NCBI GenBank assembly: GCA_947501935.1
Contig: CANMXU010000001.1
Coordinates: forward strand, 1-64,000
Direction of reading: 5' to 3'
DNA from: an uncultured Alteromonadaceae bacterium
GTDB lineage: Bacteria > Pseudomonadota > Gammaproteobacteria > Enterobacterales > Alteromonadaceae
DNA: 64,000 bases
Shown: piece after piece, positions 54,301 to 62,967 of the stretch
Layout: each line of letters starts with the position of its first letter
Position numbering within the stretch: position 1 is the stretch's first letter
Notes under the pieces: model-generated
Seen by the model: the letters and a program-made list of their open reading frames with translations, nothing else
What the model was told of the DNA's origin: nothing
Database searches by the model: none
Program-made: the position numbers and the translations under genes

Positions 54301-55173
54301 ATCATTACTACCGTCTACACAAATACCAATAAAAACTTGGCGACCACTTGGGGTTAGCGCTATTGAACAAATGTTGTGGTTAGAAGATATATTTTCACTA
54401 GTCAATGCCGTTTGAATATCACTGGCGGTGATTGTGTGCAGTAATTGTTCACGAATATCGCGTAATTCAATCTCGTTATTTGCACCGTCAGCTACCGCAT
54501 AACTACCACTTACTTGCGCAGTAGCCACTAAACTCGCAGCGCCGCTACTGTTATAGCTCCAATTGACGGTATTCACATTCGGGTTAATAATAGGCTCAGG
54601 AGCAGAGGCTGTTATTTTAATATCGTCTAAATATCCACGTTCGGTATTTTTATTGGCCGTCACCCAAAAGCGTAAGTGGAATTGATTATTTACGTCACTG
54701 GCGACAGAGTAACTTTTTTCAGCCCAGGCTGTATCTTGAGTAGTTTCAAAATTATTCCAAGTGCTGCCGTCATATGACCAATCAACAACTAAATCTTCCC
54801 CTGCTTGGGTTAACGATTCAGTAGCACGGGCATAGCTAACGTTTATTTCAGCATAACCTGAAGTGTTTACCGTTTTAGTGATAGTGGCACCACGCTTAAC
54901 GCGAGCGCCATAATCACTACCTCCGTAAGCGGCTGATGAAACAATATTAACACCGCCGTTAGGTCCCTGAACCCAACCGCCAGCCACTAAGTCACCCGAC
55001 TCAAAACCATCCTCAAAAAGTGTTGTTTCTGCCGCAAGTGTTGAAAACGATAAGCAAGCTGTTAACAACAAAGTTGCCTTTAAAGAAACATAACCTTGAA
55101 ACATAAGGGCTTGTTTTTTATTTGTATAATATGAACTTTTGCAATGTGTTAATTTAGTTTTATTTATAATCAC
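51313..55173 (-). CDS. Large modular exported protein, putative polysaccharide-degrading enzyme
   Basis: This is a 1286-residue secreted protein with no catalytic family I can name. Layout: signal peptide (to about 48); shared module (52-190, FEDGFESG to DDIKIT); beta-propeller-like region (about 200-480); helical domain (about 490-890) with GGVKTVDGHFMRNYV, YISMKFLPAVYKAAELYP and NYYGVTMAAGDDLGAPYYAAF, weakly like alpha/alpha-toroid glycosidases or lyases; and two CBM4/9-like modules (968-1125, NPDFENSLTGW; 1130-1283, NGDFENGITGW). Its place among sulfatases and a GH3 enzyme points to a backbone-cleaving role (inference). The start is GTG 55173 with AGGTG upstream; ATG 55104 would give a shorter signal peptide. 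Confidence 0.75.
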   Translation of the reverse strand: MIINKTKLTHCKSSYYTNKKQALMFQGYVSLKATLLLTACLSFSTLAAETTLFEDGFESGDLVAGGWVQGPNGGVNIVSSAAYGGSDYGARVKRGATITKTVNTSGYAEINVSYARATESLTQAGEDLVVDWSYDGSTWNNFETTQDTAWAEKSYSVASDVNNQFHLRFWVTANKNTERGYLDDIKITASAPEPIINPNVNTVNWSYNSSGAASLVATAQVSGSYAVADGANNEIELRDIREQLLHTITASDIQTALTSENISSNHNICSIALTPSGRQVFIGICVDGSNDDVILAFNTNTEVLSVFDLLTIDSSASSDNNYAMAHFKGQLFVGTDNGLFHYDASKNSVADNNDDQPLTSPLIPVDSSTITGLAVDMVDQKLYLSTTNNLYRIDLTSTLSLENIASGSNIKAITFARTYGGDTTGGLYLLENDNAFASLSFVDNSSLRAGGSVTLNHYTDFDNDLSDIAATAEGRILLATDVPQMMSDSTDTRMDFDTWLADELAQYVNSIKSLVGSGVIPGTNPLVPEGFLTRKIVAATENPNDTPIADNVGWALYLLMAADQVNPDADIETIMDLLIQRHAGLHSDTLGGVKTVDGHFMRNYVAEGFPNETNPQPQVYISMKFLPAVYKAAELYPDNANFQAYKEYLRQTFKRGSDTIRAEQRITWEVDEHGPVLNNNKMTNETWIYGDLAAAQDPLATKDYAQYVYSRKNMNYNEWLIGEPVILPSHSAFIIMGGSMILRHHFEDADWSEQNKNYYGVTMAAGDDLGAPYYAAFSAGNNPYATGSSYYNDGPSDHPGDMIHFPAVLGLGQLGWTAPVVGGYMAYRDGLRQEILNGSAGANFSMLTRWTANNPSYVMPSVGIADFWYGAMGIMETIQPGIMDLLRDEFYLPQMHEATSSDGNVELHFSKITPRRVIGIDAFGNETSYGFQLSPFEFAPNESYESYKVVDPEGELLELNEVLASNAVFQNPDFENSLTGWTQNGDYKFYKPNINGISIVGTSAEIRTNPNVTDDEASLSQSLSVALDLENTRYKIRANGFLATSGAPGKGYLRVQWDNDNDASNGVTSTQSSNLLDVNNPRVEFLIDAHKPANANYLHISFVVETVTPAYHRYIFDNLSVVRLGADAPISNGDFENGITGWSESASQINLTTDPTEVITGNSSLKFAIGAGLTGWKKATTNFDVSNDPLGTRYIFRLDTKIISMTDSNFEIMIETYDANGDLIITRNDVGDITEDTDGEIAFTFRRRPDESYYVITFRMKRNSSASIGTDEVIIDNFRVDKEQLF

Positions 55174-55324
55174 ATTTTCACCTATTTTTTTTATTCGAGC
55201 TTATTTCGTTAGTATTTAAGATAACAATCTAGGTTTAACGTCTTTGGTATCGATTGGTAAAACCGCGTTTAAAAGAGAATGCCAAGCACTTTAACAACTT
55301 GACACTCGCTAAATCAGATAGAAA

Positions 55325-56878
55325 TTAATGGGCGTTTTTGTTCACTGGCTCTGCCACCACATTGTTCTCTGGGAAGTTTGCCGCTTTATCGCCGGCACGT
55401 TTTGAGTAACGTAAGTTGCGATATTCACCTTTAGGTTTATTCATGGGAATATCCATACCGCCTGAGTCGTTTAACATCTCGTATAAACGATTTTCCATGG
55501 TATTGATAACTTGTGCATATTGCGGCTGGGCAATGAGGTTTTTAGTTTCACCGGGATCGTTTTGTAGGTCGTATAATTCATCAGTATCCCATAAACCGTA
55601 GTAAGTGATGTACTTGTAGCGATCGCCACGTAGAGCAAATACAGTTGGCGATTGCGGGAAGTTTTTCTCCCAGTAATACACGTATAAGAAGTAATCACGC
55701 CACTGGATTTCTTTTTTCTGTGCTAAAGCGATAAAGCTTTTTCCGTCCATATGCGCTGGTGTTTTAACGCCTGCGGCTTCTAAAATAGTTGGACCAATAT
55801 CAATATTGGCAACAACTTGCTCAAGGGTTTGTCCACCTTCAAATAAATCAGGACATTGCATTAACATCGGTACACGAATAGAGGTTTCATAGGCAACACG
55901 CTTGTCGATTAAGCCATGTTCACCAAACATAAAACCGTTATCGCCCATATAAATAATCAGGGTTTCTTCATAAATTCCCATTTTCTTTAACTGCGCTTTT
56001 ACACGGCCAATACTGTCGTCAACTGCAGCGAAAGCTTCGGTGTAGTTCTGATAATACTTTTTAATATCAACTTCACTATGATAAGGAAAATCAACGCCAT
56101 GCCAGCTATTACGTTGGTCTTTTAACCAGCGCGGGGTATTTTCTTGATAATCGCTAGTTTTATGAGTAACCGGTAATTCCACTTGGCCGTCGTACATGCC
56201 CTTATGACGTTCAGCGGCAGTAAAGTTTGCGTGTACCGCTTTATGAGAAAGATACATCATAAACGGCTTATCAGACTTACTTTGCTGTTCCATCCAATTA
56301 ACCGCGTAATCGGTCAGTTCATCGGTAATATAGCCTTTTTGCTTAATGCGCTCGCCATTCACATTCAAGGTATAATCTGGGCTTGGCGGTAAATAATGGC
56401 CTTGGCCAGCAAAGCTTACCCAGTGATCAAAACCTTGGCGTTTTTCATCGCTATGACTGCCCATATGCCATTTACCAAAGAAGCTAGTATTGTAACCTTG
56501 CTGTTGTAAGTATTGCGGGAAATATAAAGTGCCCGGCTGCTCTAAGCGATTATTGTCGATTACGCGATGTTTGTGAGTATAAAGGCCGGTTAAAATTGAA
56601 GCGCGACTTGGCGAACAAAGTGAGGTGGTAACAAAGGCATTTTTAAGATGAACACCTTCTTTGGCAATGGTATCTAAATTGGGCGTTTTCATAAACGGGT
56701 GCCCGGTAAACCCCATCGCATCATACCGATGATCATCAGTTAAAATGAATACAATATTTCGTTTTTTAGCCCCTTTAATTGCTTCTGATTTTACTTCTTT
56801 TGGGAATACTGACGCTAAAATATTTGCTGATATTGTCAGGCTGACTAAGCCGACAATGAGCTTTTTACACATTGACAT
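55325..56878 (-). CDS. S1-family sulfatase
   Basis: This is a 517-residue exported sulfatase. After a signal peptide (to about 24) it has NIVFILTDDHRYDAMG (metal Asp48/49), the formylglycine site CSPSR (88-92), GKWHMG, and MGDNGFMFGEHGLIDK. It is full length, including the C-terminal subdomain (TDELYDLQNDPGETKNL). I place the start at ATG 56878, with GGAGAG upstream; the longest frame adds 17 residues and no signal sequence. Substrate unknown; S1 members here would act on a carbohydrate sulfate in the periplasm. Confidence 0.92.
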   Translation of the reverse strand: MSMCKKLIVGLVSLTISANILASVFPKEVKSEAIKGAKKRNIVFILTDDHRYDAMGFTGHPFMKTPNLDTIAKEGVHLKNAFVTTSLCSPSRASILTGLYTHKHRVIDNNRLEQPGTLYFPQYLQQQGYNTSFFGKWHMGSHSDEKRQGFDHWVSFAGQGHYLPPSPDYTLNVNGERIKQKGYITDELTDYAVNWMEQQSKSDKPFMMYLSHKAVHANFTAAERHKGMYDGQVELPVTHKTSDYQENTPRWLKDQRNSWHGVDFPYHSEVDIKKYYQNYTEAFAAVDDSIGRVKAQLKKMGIYEETLIIYMGDNGFMFGEHGLIDKRVAYETSIRVPMLMQCPDLFEGGQTLEQVVANIDIGPTILEAAGVKTPAHMDGKSFIALAQKKEIQWRDYFLYVYYWEKNFPQSPTVFALRGDRYKYITYYGLWDTDELYDLQNDPGETKNLIAQPQYAQVINTMENRLYEMLNDSGGMDIPMNKPKGEYRNLRYSKRAGDKAANFPENNVVAEPVNKNAH

Positions 56879-57035
56879 ATAAACTCTCCATTGCTTAAAC
56901 AAGCAAAAGCCCGCATTAGCTTTCCCCAAATTGGGCTTATTGAAAGGTAATACAGAGCTTTGCTTAAACTTACTGCTTATCTATTGTTATTATTTTCTTA
57001 CTAGTTTTTATTTGATTACTGCGACTTACTGTTAA

Positions 57036-58703
57036 CTAAACTTTCTTTTTCATATTCTTTTTCGGCTTTTGCTTACCGCCAGTTTTCCAACGTTTACCTT
57101 TCTTTAAAACTTCGTCTTTCCAAGTATCGTAGTCAGGTTCGTCGTATTGCTTCATTAGGCGAGTTAATTCCAGCTTCATGCGAGCAATTTCTTTTTTATA
57201 TTCAGGGTTATTAATAGCATTGTTCATTTCACTGGGGTCTTTTTCTAAGTCGAAAAACTCCCATTGGTCAACATCGTTGTAAAAATGAATTAATTTAAAG
57301 CGGTTATCTCTAACGCCGTAATGACGTTTAACCGAGTGAAAACCTGGGAATTCATAGTAGTGGTAATACAAAGACTTACGCCACTGTTCATCCGTTTCAC
57401 CGGCAGCAACGCCAGCTAATGAAGCACCTTGAATATCTTTAGGTACTTTAAGGCCGGCGTATTCTAAAAATGTTGGTGCAATATCAATATTTTGTACGAG
57501 TTCATCTGAAACACTACCGGCTTTAATTTTGCCTGGGTATTGAATTAATAACGGTGTACGCATTGACTCTTCATACATGAAACGTTTGTCGAACCAGCCG
57601 TGCTCGCCTAAGTAAAAACCTTGGTCTGAGGTATAAACAACAATGGTATTTTCGCTAAGGCCATTCGCTTCTAAATAATCAAGTACTTTACCAACACCTT
57701 CATCGACTGATGAAATTGTCGCTAAATAATCTTGCATATAACGCTGATACTTCCACAAAGCCATTTCTTTATCGGTAAAGTCGGCGTTGTTCATATCGTC
57801 ATTACGTTTTTTGTAAGAGGCGAACCAAGTTTTGCGTTGCTCGTCGGTTAAACGGGCAAAATGATCAGGCCAGCGGTCATAACGTAATTCATTTGAACCG
57901 GCCGCTTTGGTCATTTTTAAATCGTGACCTTCGTACATATCGCGATAAATATTAAGTTCTTGCTCAGCAGCAGCAGGACGACCTTTATAGTCATCAAAAT
58001 AGTTTGCTGGCACTGGAAATTCGGTATTTTCGTATTGCTTTAAATGGCGAAGTGCTGGCATCCAATTACGGTGCGGCGCTTTGTGGTGAATCATTAAGGC
58101 AAAAGGTTTGGTTTTATCACGTTGCTTTTCAAGCCAGTTCAAACTGTAGTCAGTGACTAGGTCGGTGGCATAACCTTCAACTTTCTTTTCTACGCCTGCT
58201 TTGGTAATAAAGTCTGGATTGTAATATTCACCTTGGTCGTTCAATATTTTCCAATAATCGAACTGTAAACCCTCTGGTTTTTTACCAATATGCCACTTAC
58301 CAATAACCGCCGTTTGATAGCCAGCATGTTTAAGCATTTTCGGCCAAGTTTGCTGCTTACCATCAAAAATTTGTCCGTTATAGGAATAACCATTTTTATG
58401 GCCAAACTTACCGGTTAGCATCGCCGCACGGCTTGGACCACATAAAGAATTGGTAACAAAACTTTTGTCAAAACGCATACCATTTTGGGCGATACGGTCT
58501 AAATTTGGCGTTGGCGCTAATTTTGATACCGGATGACCATAAGCACTTAATGCTTGGAAGGCATGATCATCAGACATGATGTAAACAATATTAGGACGTT
58601 TGTCATCACCGGTTATGGTTGGGGTTTTATGATCAGCACAAGCAGAAGTTGCTTGTCCTAAAAAACATAAACTGATCAACGTTTTCACGAAATTTTTTTT
58701 CAT
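57036..58703 (-). CDS. S1-family sulfatase
   Basis: This is a 555-residue exported sulfatase. Metal Asp45/46 (MSDDHAFQ), formylglycine site CGPSR (88-92), GKWHIG and SDQGFYLGEHGWFDKRFMYEESMRTP are all present. The C-terminus is very Lys-rich (GKRWKTGGKQKPKKNMKKK). The N-terminal signal has a Cys at residue 22 in TSAC, so it might be a lipoprotein, although the lipobox is poor. AGGTGA precedes the ATG. It lies between two other sulfatase genes on the same strand. Confidence 0.92.
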   Translation of the reverse strand: MKKNFVKTLISLCFLGQATSACADHKTPTITGDDKRPNIVYIMSDDHAFQALSAYGHPVSKLAPTPNLDRIAQNGMRFDKSFVTNSLCGPSRAAMLTGKFGHKNGYSYNGQIFDGKQQTWPKMLKHAGYQTAVIGKWHIGKKPEGLQFDYWKILNDQGEYYNPDFITKAGVEKKVEGYATDLVTDYSLNWLEKQRDKTKPFALMIHHKAPHRNWMPALRHLKQYENTEFPVPANYFDDYKGRPAAAEQELNIYRDMYEGHDLKMTKAAGSNELRYDRWPDHFARLTDEQRKTWFASYKKRNDDMNNADFTDKEMALWKYQRYMQDYLATISSVDEGVGKVLDYLEANGLSENTIVVYTSDQGFYLGEHGWFDKRFMYEESMRTPLLIQYPGKIKAGSVSDELVQNIDIAPTFLEYAGLKVPKDIQGASLAGVAAGETDEQWRKSLYYHYYEFPGFHSVKRHYGVRDNRFKLIHFYNDVDQWEFFDLEKDPSEMNNAINNPEYKKEIARMKLELTRLMKQYDEPDYDTWKDEVLKKGKRWKTGGKQKPKKNMKKKV

Positions 58704-58774
58704 TCTTTAGTCACCTAATTGATAATTTTTTTATTCTTCTTTGAGCACTTCAATAAGTGGCTCAACTCAGCTAC

Positions 58775-60187
58775 TTACTTTGATGTTATTTTCGGTACCA
58801 CGTATTTGCCACCATATTTAGGCTGCCAACTCCATTGCGGAGCCATCATAGTTGCCGACCATGCTTTGTAGTCAGCGGTTAATCTTTTAACCACTTCGGG
58901 GTGTTTTTTGTAAACATTGTGTTGCTCTGAAATATCTTCAGACAAGTGATAGAGCTCAATTTTTTTCTTACCTTTTAACTTAACCAGTTTCCACTCATCG
59001 TCACGAACTGCCCATTGATACAAGAAGCGCCAATAAATGTTTCGAGCTTTCGGTTTTTGCTTTTCTTCGGTTAAATAAGGCAATAAGTTGATGCCATCAA
59101 GCGGGTTTTTTACGGTTATTTTTTCACGGGTTGCTGTAGCCACAGCAGCAACTACGGTTGGGTAAATATCAATGGCAGCAATAGGAAAATCAACCTGATT
59201 AGCTTTGGCGATATTTTTTGGCCAATGCATGAAAAATGGCACACGAATACCGCCTTCCATTAAGGTGCCCTTTTGCCCTTTTAACGGAGTATTTAACGAA
59301 GCATTACCTTTTACGGGTTTACCGCCATTGTCGCTGTAAAAAATAATTAAGGTATTATCTAATAAATTCAGTTCGGCTAAGGTATCACGCACCATGCCAA
59401 TGCTTCTGTCCATGGCATAATTCATCGCTAACATGGTACGACGCGATTCATTTTTAACATGTGAAAACACTTTCAAGTCAGCAGGTTTTGCTTCTAATGG
59501 CCCATGAACAGCATTAAAAGGCAGGTATAGGAAAAATGGCTGTTCAGCATTTTTCTTAATAAAGCTGACAGCTTCACGGCCAAAGGCATCGGTTAAATAT
59601 TCTTTTTCAGTAATATTTACGCGGTTTCTTTGCAATATTGAGTTTTTATCTTTGTCAGGAAAATAAGAAGTAGCGCCATCAACAAAACCAAAGAACTGCT
59701 CAAAACCGCGGTTATTTGGATGAAAGTCGTTATCTTTACCTTGATGATCTTTACCTATCCAGGCGGTGGCATAACCTTGTTGCTGTAATAATTCGCCTAA
59801 ATTAATTTCAGATTTTGGAATGCCCGGTTTAACTTGGGCATTTTTTCTAAAACGGCCACCAGGGTTATCTTCAAAACCAAAACGGTTTTGATAACGTCCG
59901 GTTAACAAACCCGCTCGCGACGGCGCACAAACTGGCGCCATGGCATAACCGGCAGTAAAAAAGGTCGAATTTTTTGCCAACAGGTCAATGTTCGGCGTTA
60001 ATACTTCACTGTTGTTAGTTTCATGGTAGCCAACATCTGCATAGCCTAAGTCGTCAGCCAATATTAAAACAATATTAGGTTGGTCAGCTGCCTGAACATA
60101 GGGGGCGCTCAAGCAGCTAACAATACCCATAAAAACAGCACTGATTGAAATAGCTTTTAAAGGAGCAACAAGGCTATGCAACAACAT
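58775..60187 (-). CDS. S1-family sulfatase
   Basis: This is a 470-residue exported sulfatase with signal peptide cleaved near VQA-ADQ (33). Metal Asp45/46 (LADDLGYAD), formylglycine site CAPSR (87-91) and SDNGG are present. The usual GKWHLG motif is IGKDHQG, which keeps Lys and His but replaces Trp with Asp. It belongs to the arylsulfatase A-like branch. It starts three bases after the GH3 stop, so the two are co-transcribed and probably act in sequence on the same oligosaccharide. Confidence 0.92.
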   Translation of the reverse strand: MLLHSLVAPLKAISISAVFMGIVSCLSAPYVQAADQPNIVLILADDLGYADVGYHETNNSEVLTPNIDLLAKNSTFFTAGYAMAPVCAPSRAGLLTGRYQNRFGFEDNPGGRFRKNAQVKPGIPKSEINLGELLQQQGYATAWIGKDHQGKDNDFHPNNRGFEQFFGFVDGATSYFPDKDKNSILQRNRVNITEKEYLTDAFGREAVSFIKKNAEQPFFLYLPFNAVHGPLEAKPADLKVFSHVKNESRRTMLAMNYAMDRSIGMVRDTLAELNLLDNTLIIFYSDNGGKPVKGNASLNTPLKGQKGTLMEGGIRVPFFMHWPKNIAKANQVDFPIAAIDIYPTVVAAVATATREKITVKNPLDGINLLPYLTEEKQKPKARNIYWRFLYQWAVRDDEWKLVKLKGKKKIELYHLSEDISEQHNVYKKHPEVVKRLTADYKAWSATMMAPQWSWQPKYGGKYVVPKITSK

Positions 60188-60190
60188 GGC

Positions 60191-62494
60191 TTATTTATCC
60201 ACTAAGCTAAATTTAGCGACTTTATTTTTATCTGAAGCGGTACCAATAAATACTTTAAAGTCTCCCGTTTCAGCGCCATAGCTCATATCTCGACGATAAA
60301 AGGCAAGTTCTTCTTCACTGATGGTAAAGCTAACTTGCTTAGACTCGCCTTTTTTAAACATCAACTTTTGAAAGCCTTTCAGCTCTTTAACTGGGCGTGT
60401 TACTGAGCCTACTAAGTCTTGAATATAAAGCTGTACTACTTCTTCGCCGTCATAATCACCAGTGTTAGTTACGGTTACTGATGCTTCAATGCTGCCGCCC
60501 ATTTTCATGGTGTTGCTTGATAATTTAATATCGCTGTAGTCAAAGCTGCTGTAACTTAAACCATGACCAAACGCATATAATGGCGTATTGGGTAGGTTTT
60601 CATAACGAGAGCTGTAGTTCCAAGCGCCGCCTTTTAAGTCATCACTAAACGGACGACCAGTATTTTTCATGCTGTGATAAACTGGAATTTGACCAACATT
60701 GCGCGGGAAAGACATTGGCAACTTACCTGAAGGGTTATAGTCACCTACTAACACGTCAGCAATGGCATTACCTGCCATAGTACCGCTGAACCAAGTTTCT
60801 AATATGGCATCAACATTTTCATCAGCCCAGTTTAAGTTCAGCGGACGACCGTTCATTAAAACTAAAACAATCGGCTTTTTCAGTTTTTTAAGCTCACGTA
60901 AAAGTGCGATTTGATTACCCGGTAAAGTTAATGTTGTACGGCTTGACGCTTCACCGGTCATTTTTTCACTTTCACCCATAACAGCCACAATTACGTCTGA
61001 TTTTTTAGCTGCCACCATAGCTGCGCCAAAACCTTTATTGGTATTGCCTTTATAGTTGTAGCTAGCTCCTTTGGCGTAGTTAATTTTCACTTTATCGCCA
61101 AGCTTATTTTCTAAGCCTTCAAGCACGGTTACAGGCATGGTTTTACGGTCACCTAAACCAGCCCATGAACCTATCATGTCTGCTTTGCTATCAGCTAATG
61201 GCCCGATTAAAGCGATTGATTTAATATCAGTGCTTAATGGTAGCGCTTTATTATCATTTTTAAGCAAAACCATAGATTTACGGGCAACGTCTTGCGCGGC
61301 GAGTAAGTTCTCTTTACTAAGTACAACTTTTTTCTCACGCTTAATATCAGAATATTTATATGGGTCTTCAAATAAACCTAAGCGATATTTCATTTCTAAA
61401 ATACGACGCACAGATTTTTCTATAGTTGCGACAGAAACTTTACCTTCTTTAACCGACGCTTCTAAATGCTTAAAGTAGTTTTGACCAACCATGTCCATAT
61501 CCGCGCCAGCATTTAAGCCAAGTTCAGCGGCATGTTTACTGTCTTTAGCGAAACCGTGATCAACCATTTCTTCAACTGCGGTATAGTCGGTTACTACAAA
61601 GCCTTCAAAGCCCCATTCATCACGTAAAATAGTATTTAATAAGTAGTCGTTACCTGTTGCAGGTACGCCATTTAAATCGTTAAAGGCGGTCATAAAGGTT
61701 GATACGCCAGCATCAACTAAGGCTTTAAATGGCGGTAGATAAACACTGCGTAACGTACGCTCGGAAACATCGGTAGAGTTATAATCACGGCCACCTTCAG
61801 CTGCGCCGTATACGGCAAAATGTTTTGCCGTAGCCATAATAGTATCTGGCTTTGATAAATCGTCGCCTTGGAAACCTTTCACACGAGCAAGGGCAACTTG
61901 AGCACCTAAATATACATCTTCACCAGCCCCCTCAGAAACTCGACCCCAGCGCGGGTCACGCGAGATATCAACCATAGGAGCAAAAGTCCAGTGCAAGCCT
62001 GAAGCTGCAGATTCTTCAGCTGAAATACGGGCACTTTTTTCTATCGCCTCTAAATCCCAAGAAGCGGCTTCACCAAGTGATAAAGGGAAAATAGTTTTAA
62101 GACCATGAATGGTGTCGTAACCAAAAAGAAGCGGAATGCCTAAGCGGGTTTCTTCAACGGCAATTTCTTGTAACATGCGGGTTTGCTTAGCACCTACGGT
62201 ATTAAAAATAGCACCTAGGTGTCCGGCCTTAATTTGCTTGGCGTAACCTTTATTACGATAAGAACCTGTTAGCTGCCCTTTACCTGCTTGCAAGTCTAGC
62301 TGACCAATTTTTTCTTTTAAGGTCATTTTCGCCATGAGCTCGTCAATAAAAGCATCCATTTTTTTACTGTCGTCTTTCCAAACAGCCTCAGAAGCAGCAG
62401 GTGCTTTGTTCAGGTGAATAGAAGGAGTTTGCGCCTGACTTACCGAAGTAAACAAAACACATGAGATAACTAGAGGTAATAATTTTATTTTCAT
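60191..62494 (-). CDS. GH3 periplasmic beta-glucosidase (BglX-like)
   Basis: This is a 767-residue exported glycoside hydrolase close in length to E. coli BglX. Signal peptide to about AQA (22); GH3 N-domain with KHF (224-226) and nucleophile Asp303 in VVTDYTAVEEM; GH3 C-domain with GEASSR (514-519) holding the likely acid/base Glu; fibronectin type III-like end (GEEVVQLYIQD...RPVKELKGFQKL). It releases terminal beta-linked glucose or a related sugar from oligosaccharides. As the first gene of a unit with sulfatases it probably acts after desulfation. Substrate not determined; beta-xylosidase activity is also possible. Confidence 0.93.
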   Translation of the reverse strand: MKIKLLPLVISCVLFTSVSQAQTPSIHLNKAPAASEAVWKDDSKKMDAFIDELMAKMTLKEKIGQLDLQAGKGQLTGSYRNKGYAKQIKAGHLGAIFNTVGAKQTRMLQEIAVEETRLGIPLLFGYDTIHGLKTIFPLSLGEAASWDLEAIEKSARISAEESAASGLHWTFAPMVDISRDPRWGRVSEGAGEDVYLGAQVALARVKGFQGDDLSKPDTIMATAKHFAVYGAAEGGRDYNSTDVSERTLRSVYLPPFKALVDAGVSTFMTAFNDLNGVPATGNDYLLNTILRDEWGFEGFVVTDYTAVEEMVDHGFAKDSKHAAELGLNAGADMDMVGQNYFKHLEASVKEGKVSVATIEKSVRRILEMKYRLGLFEDPYKYSDIKREKKVVLSKENLLAAQDVARKSMVLLKNDNKALPLSTDIKSIALIGPLADSKADMIGSWAGLGDRKTMPVTVLEGLENKLGDKVKINYAKGASYNYKGNTNKGFGAAMVAAKKSDVIVAVMGESEKMTGEASSRTTLTLPGNQIALLRELKKLKKPIVLVLMNGRPLNLNWADENVDAILETWFSGTMAGNAIADVLVGDYNPSGKLPMSFPRNVGQIPVYHSMKNTGRPFSDDLKGGAWNYSSRYENLPNTPLYAFGHGLSYSSFDYSDIKLSSNTMKMGGSIEASVTVTNTGDYDGEEVVQLYIQDLVGSVTRPVKELKGFQKLMFKKGESKQVSFTISEEELAFYRRDMSYGAETGDFKVFIGTASDKNKVAKFSLVDK

Positions 62495-62967
62495 GTCAAA
62501 TTGATTCTTTATAAGTAATAAATGAAAGTGATAGCTTGAAGCTACTGCTAAAAGGTTAAGAAGCGCTTTTAACTATCACCATAAAAATTTGTTGGTTCGT
62601 ATTTACTGCCTATTAATAAAGAGTAAGAGCTAAGCAAAAACCGTAATGCTTTTTTCACTTTGTCGATGGCACTGTGGGTTAGGCAAAGCAAAAAACATTG
62701 GCGGAGTATTCAATGACAGTTTTATAGATAAGAATATTCTACAAACGGATTTATCAAGCCATTTAAGCTGATGTAAGCAATAAGCGACTTAATTACAGAA
62801 GTTAGCTTCATATAAGGTGAAATTGTCGTAAAAATCGCTAAGTGTTTTTATTTTCAATATTAATTAGTTAATAGCCACTAATAAAAATCAGCGAATAAAA
62901 AAGCTAGCCTAACCTAAATAAGTTAATGCTAGCTTTACACAATCTTTACTAAAGTTAAGTGAGAAGT
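62495..62967. other. Intergenic region upstream of the GH3 gene
   Basis: This 473-bp gap between a sulfatase gene and the GH3 gene holds no supported gene. It contains the terminator at 62893-62937 and probably the GH3 promoter. No clear operator was recognised; a 42-codon frame at 62646-62771 lacks a ribosome-binding site. Confidence 0.6.
62893..62937 (-). terminator. Intrinsic terminator after the partial sulfatase gene
   Basis: A 9-bp perfect stem (AAAGCTAGC 62900-62908, GCTAGCTTT 62928-62936) with an inner TAAC/GTTA pairing is followed on the minus strand by TTTATTC. It lies 31 bp past the stop codon. Confidence 0.75.

Noticed and set aside
62646..62771. 42-codon plus-strand frame upstream of the GH3 gene
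   Set aside because: No ribosome-binding site, no similarity recognised, and it lies in a probable promoter region.
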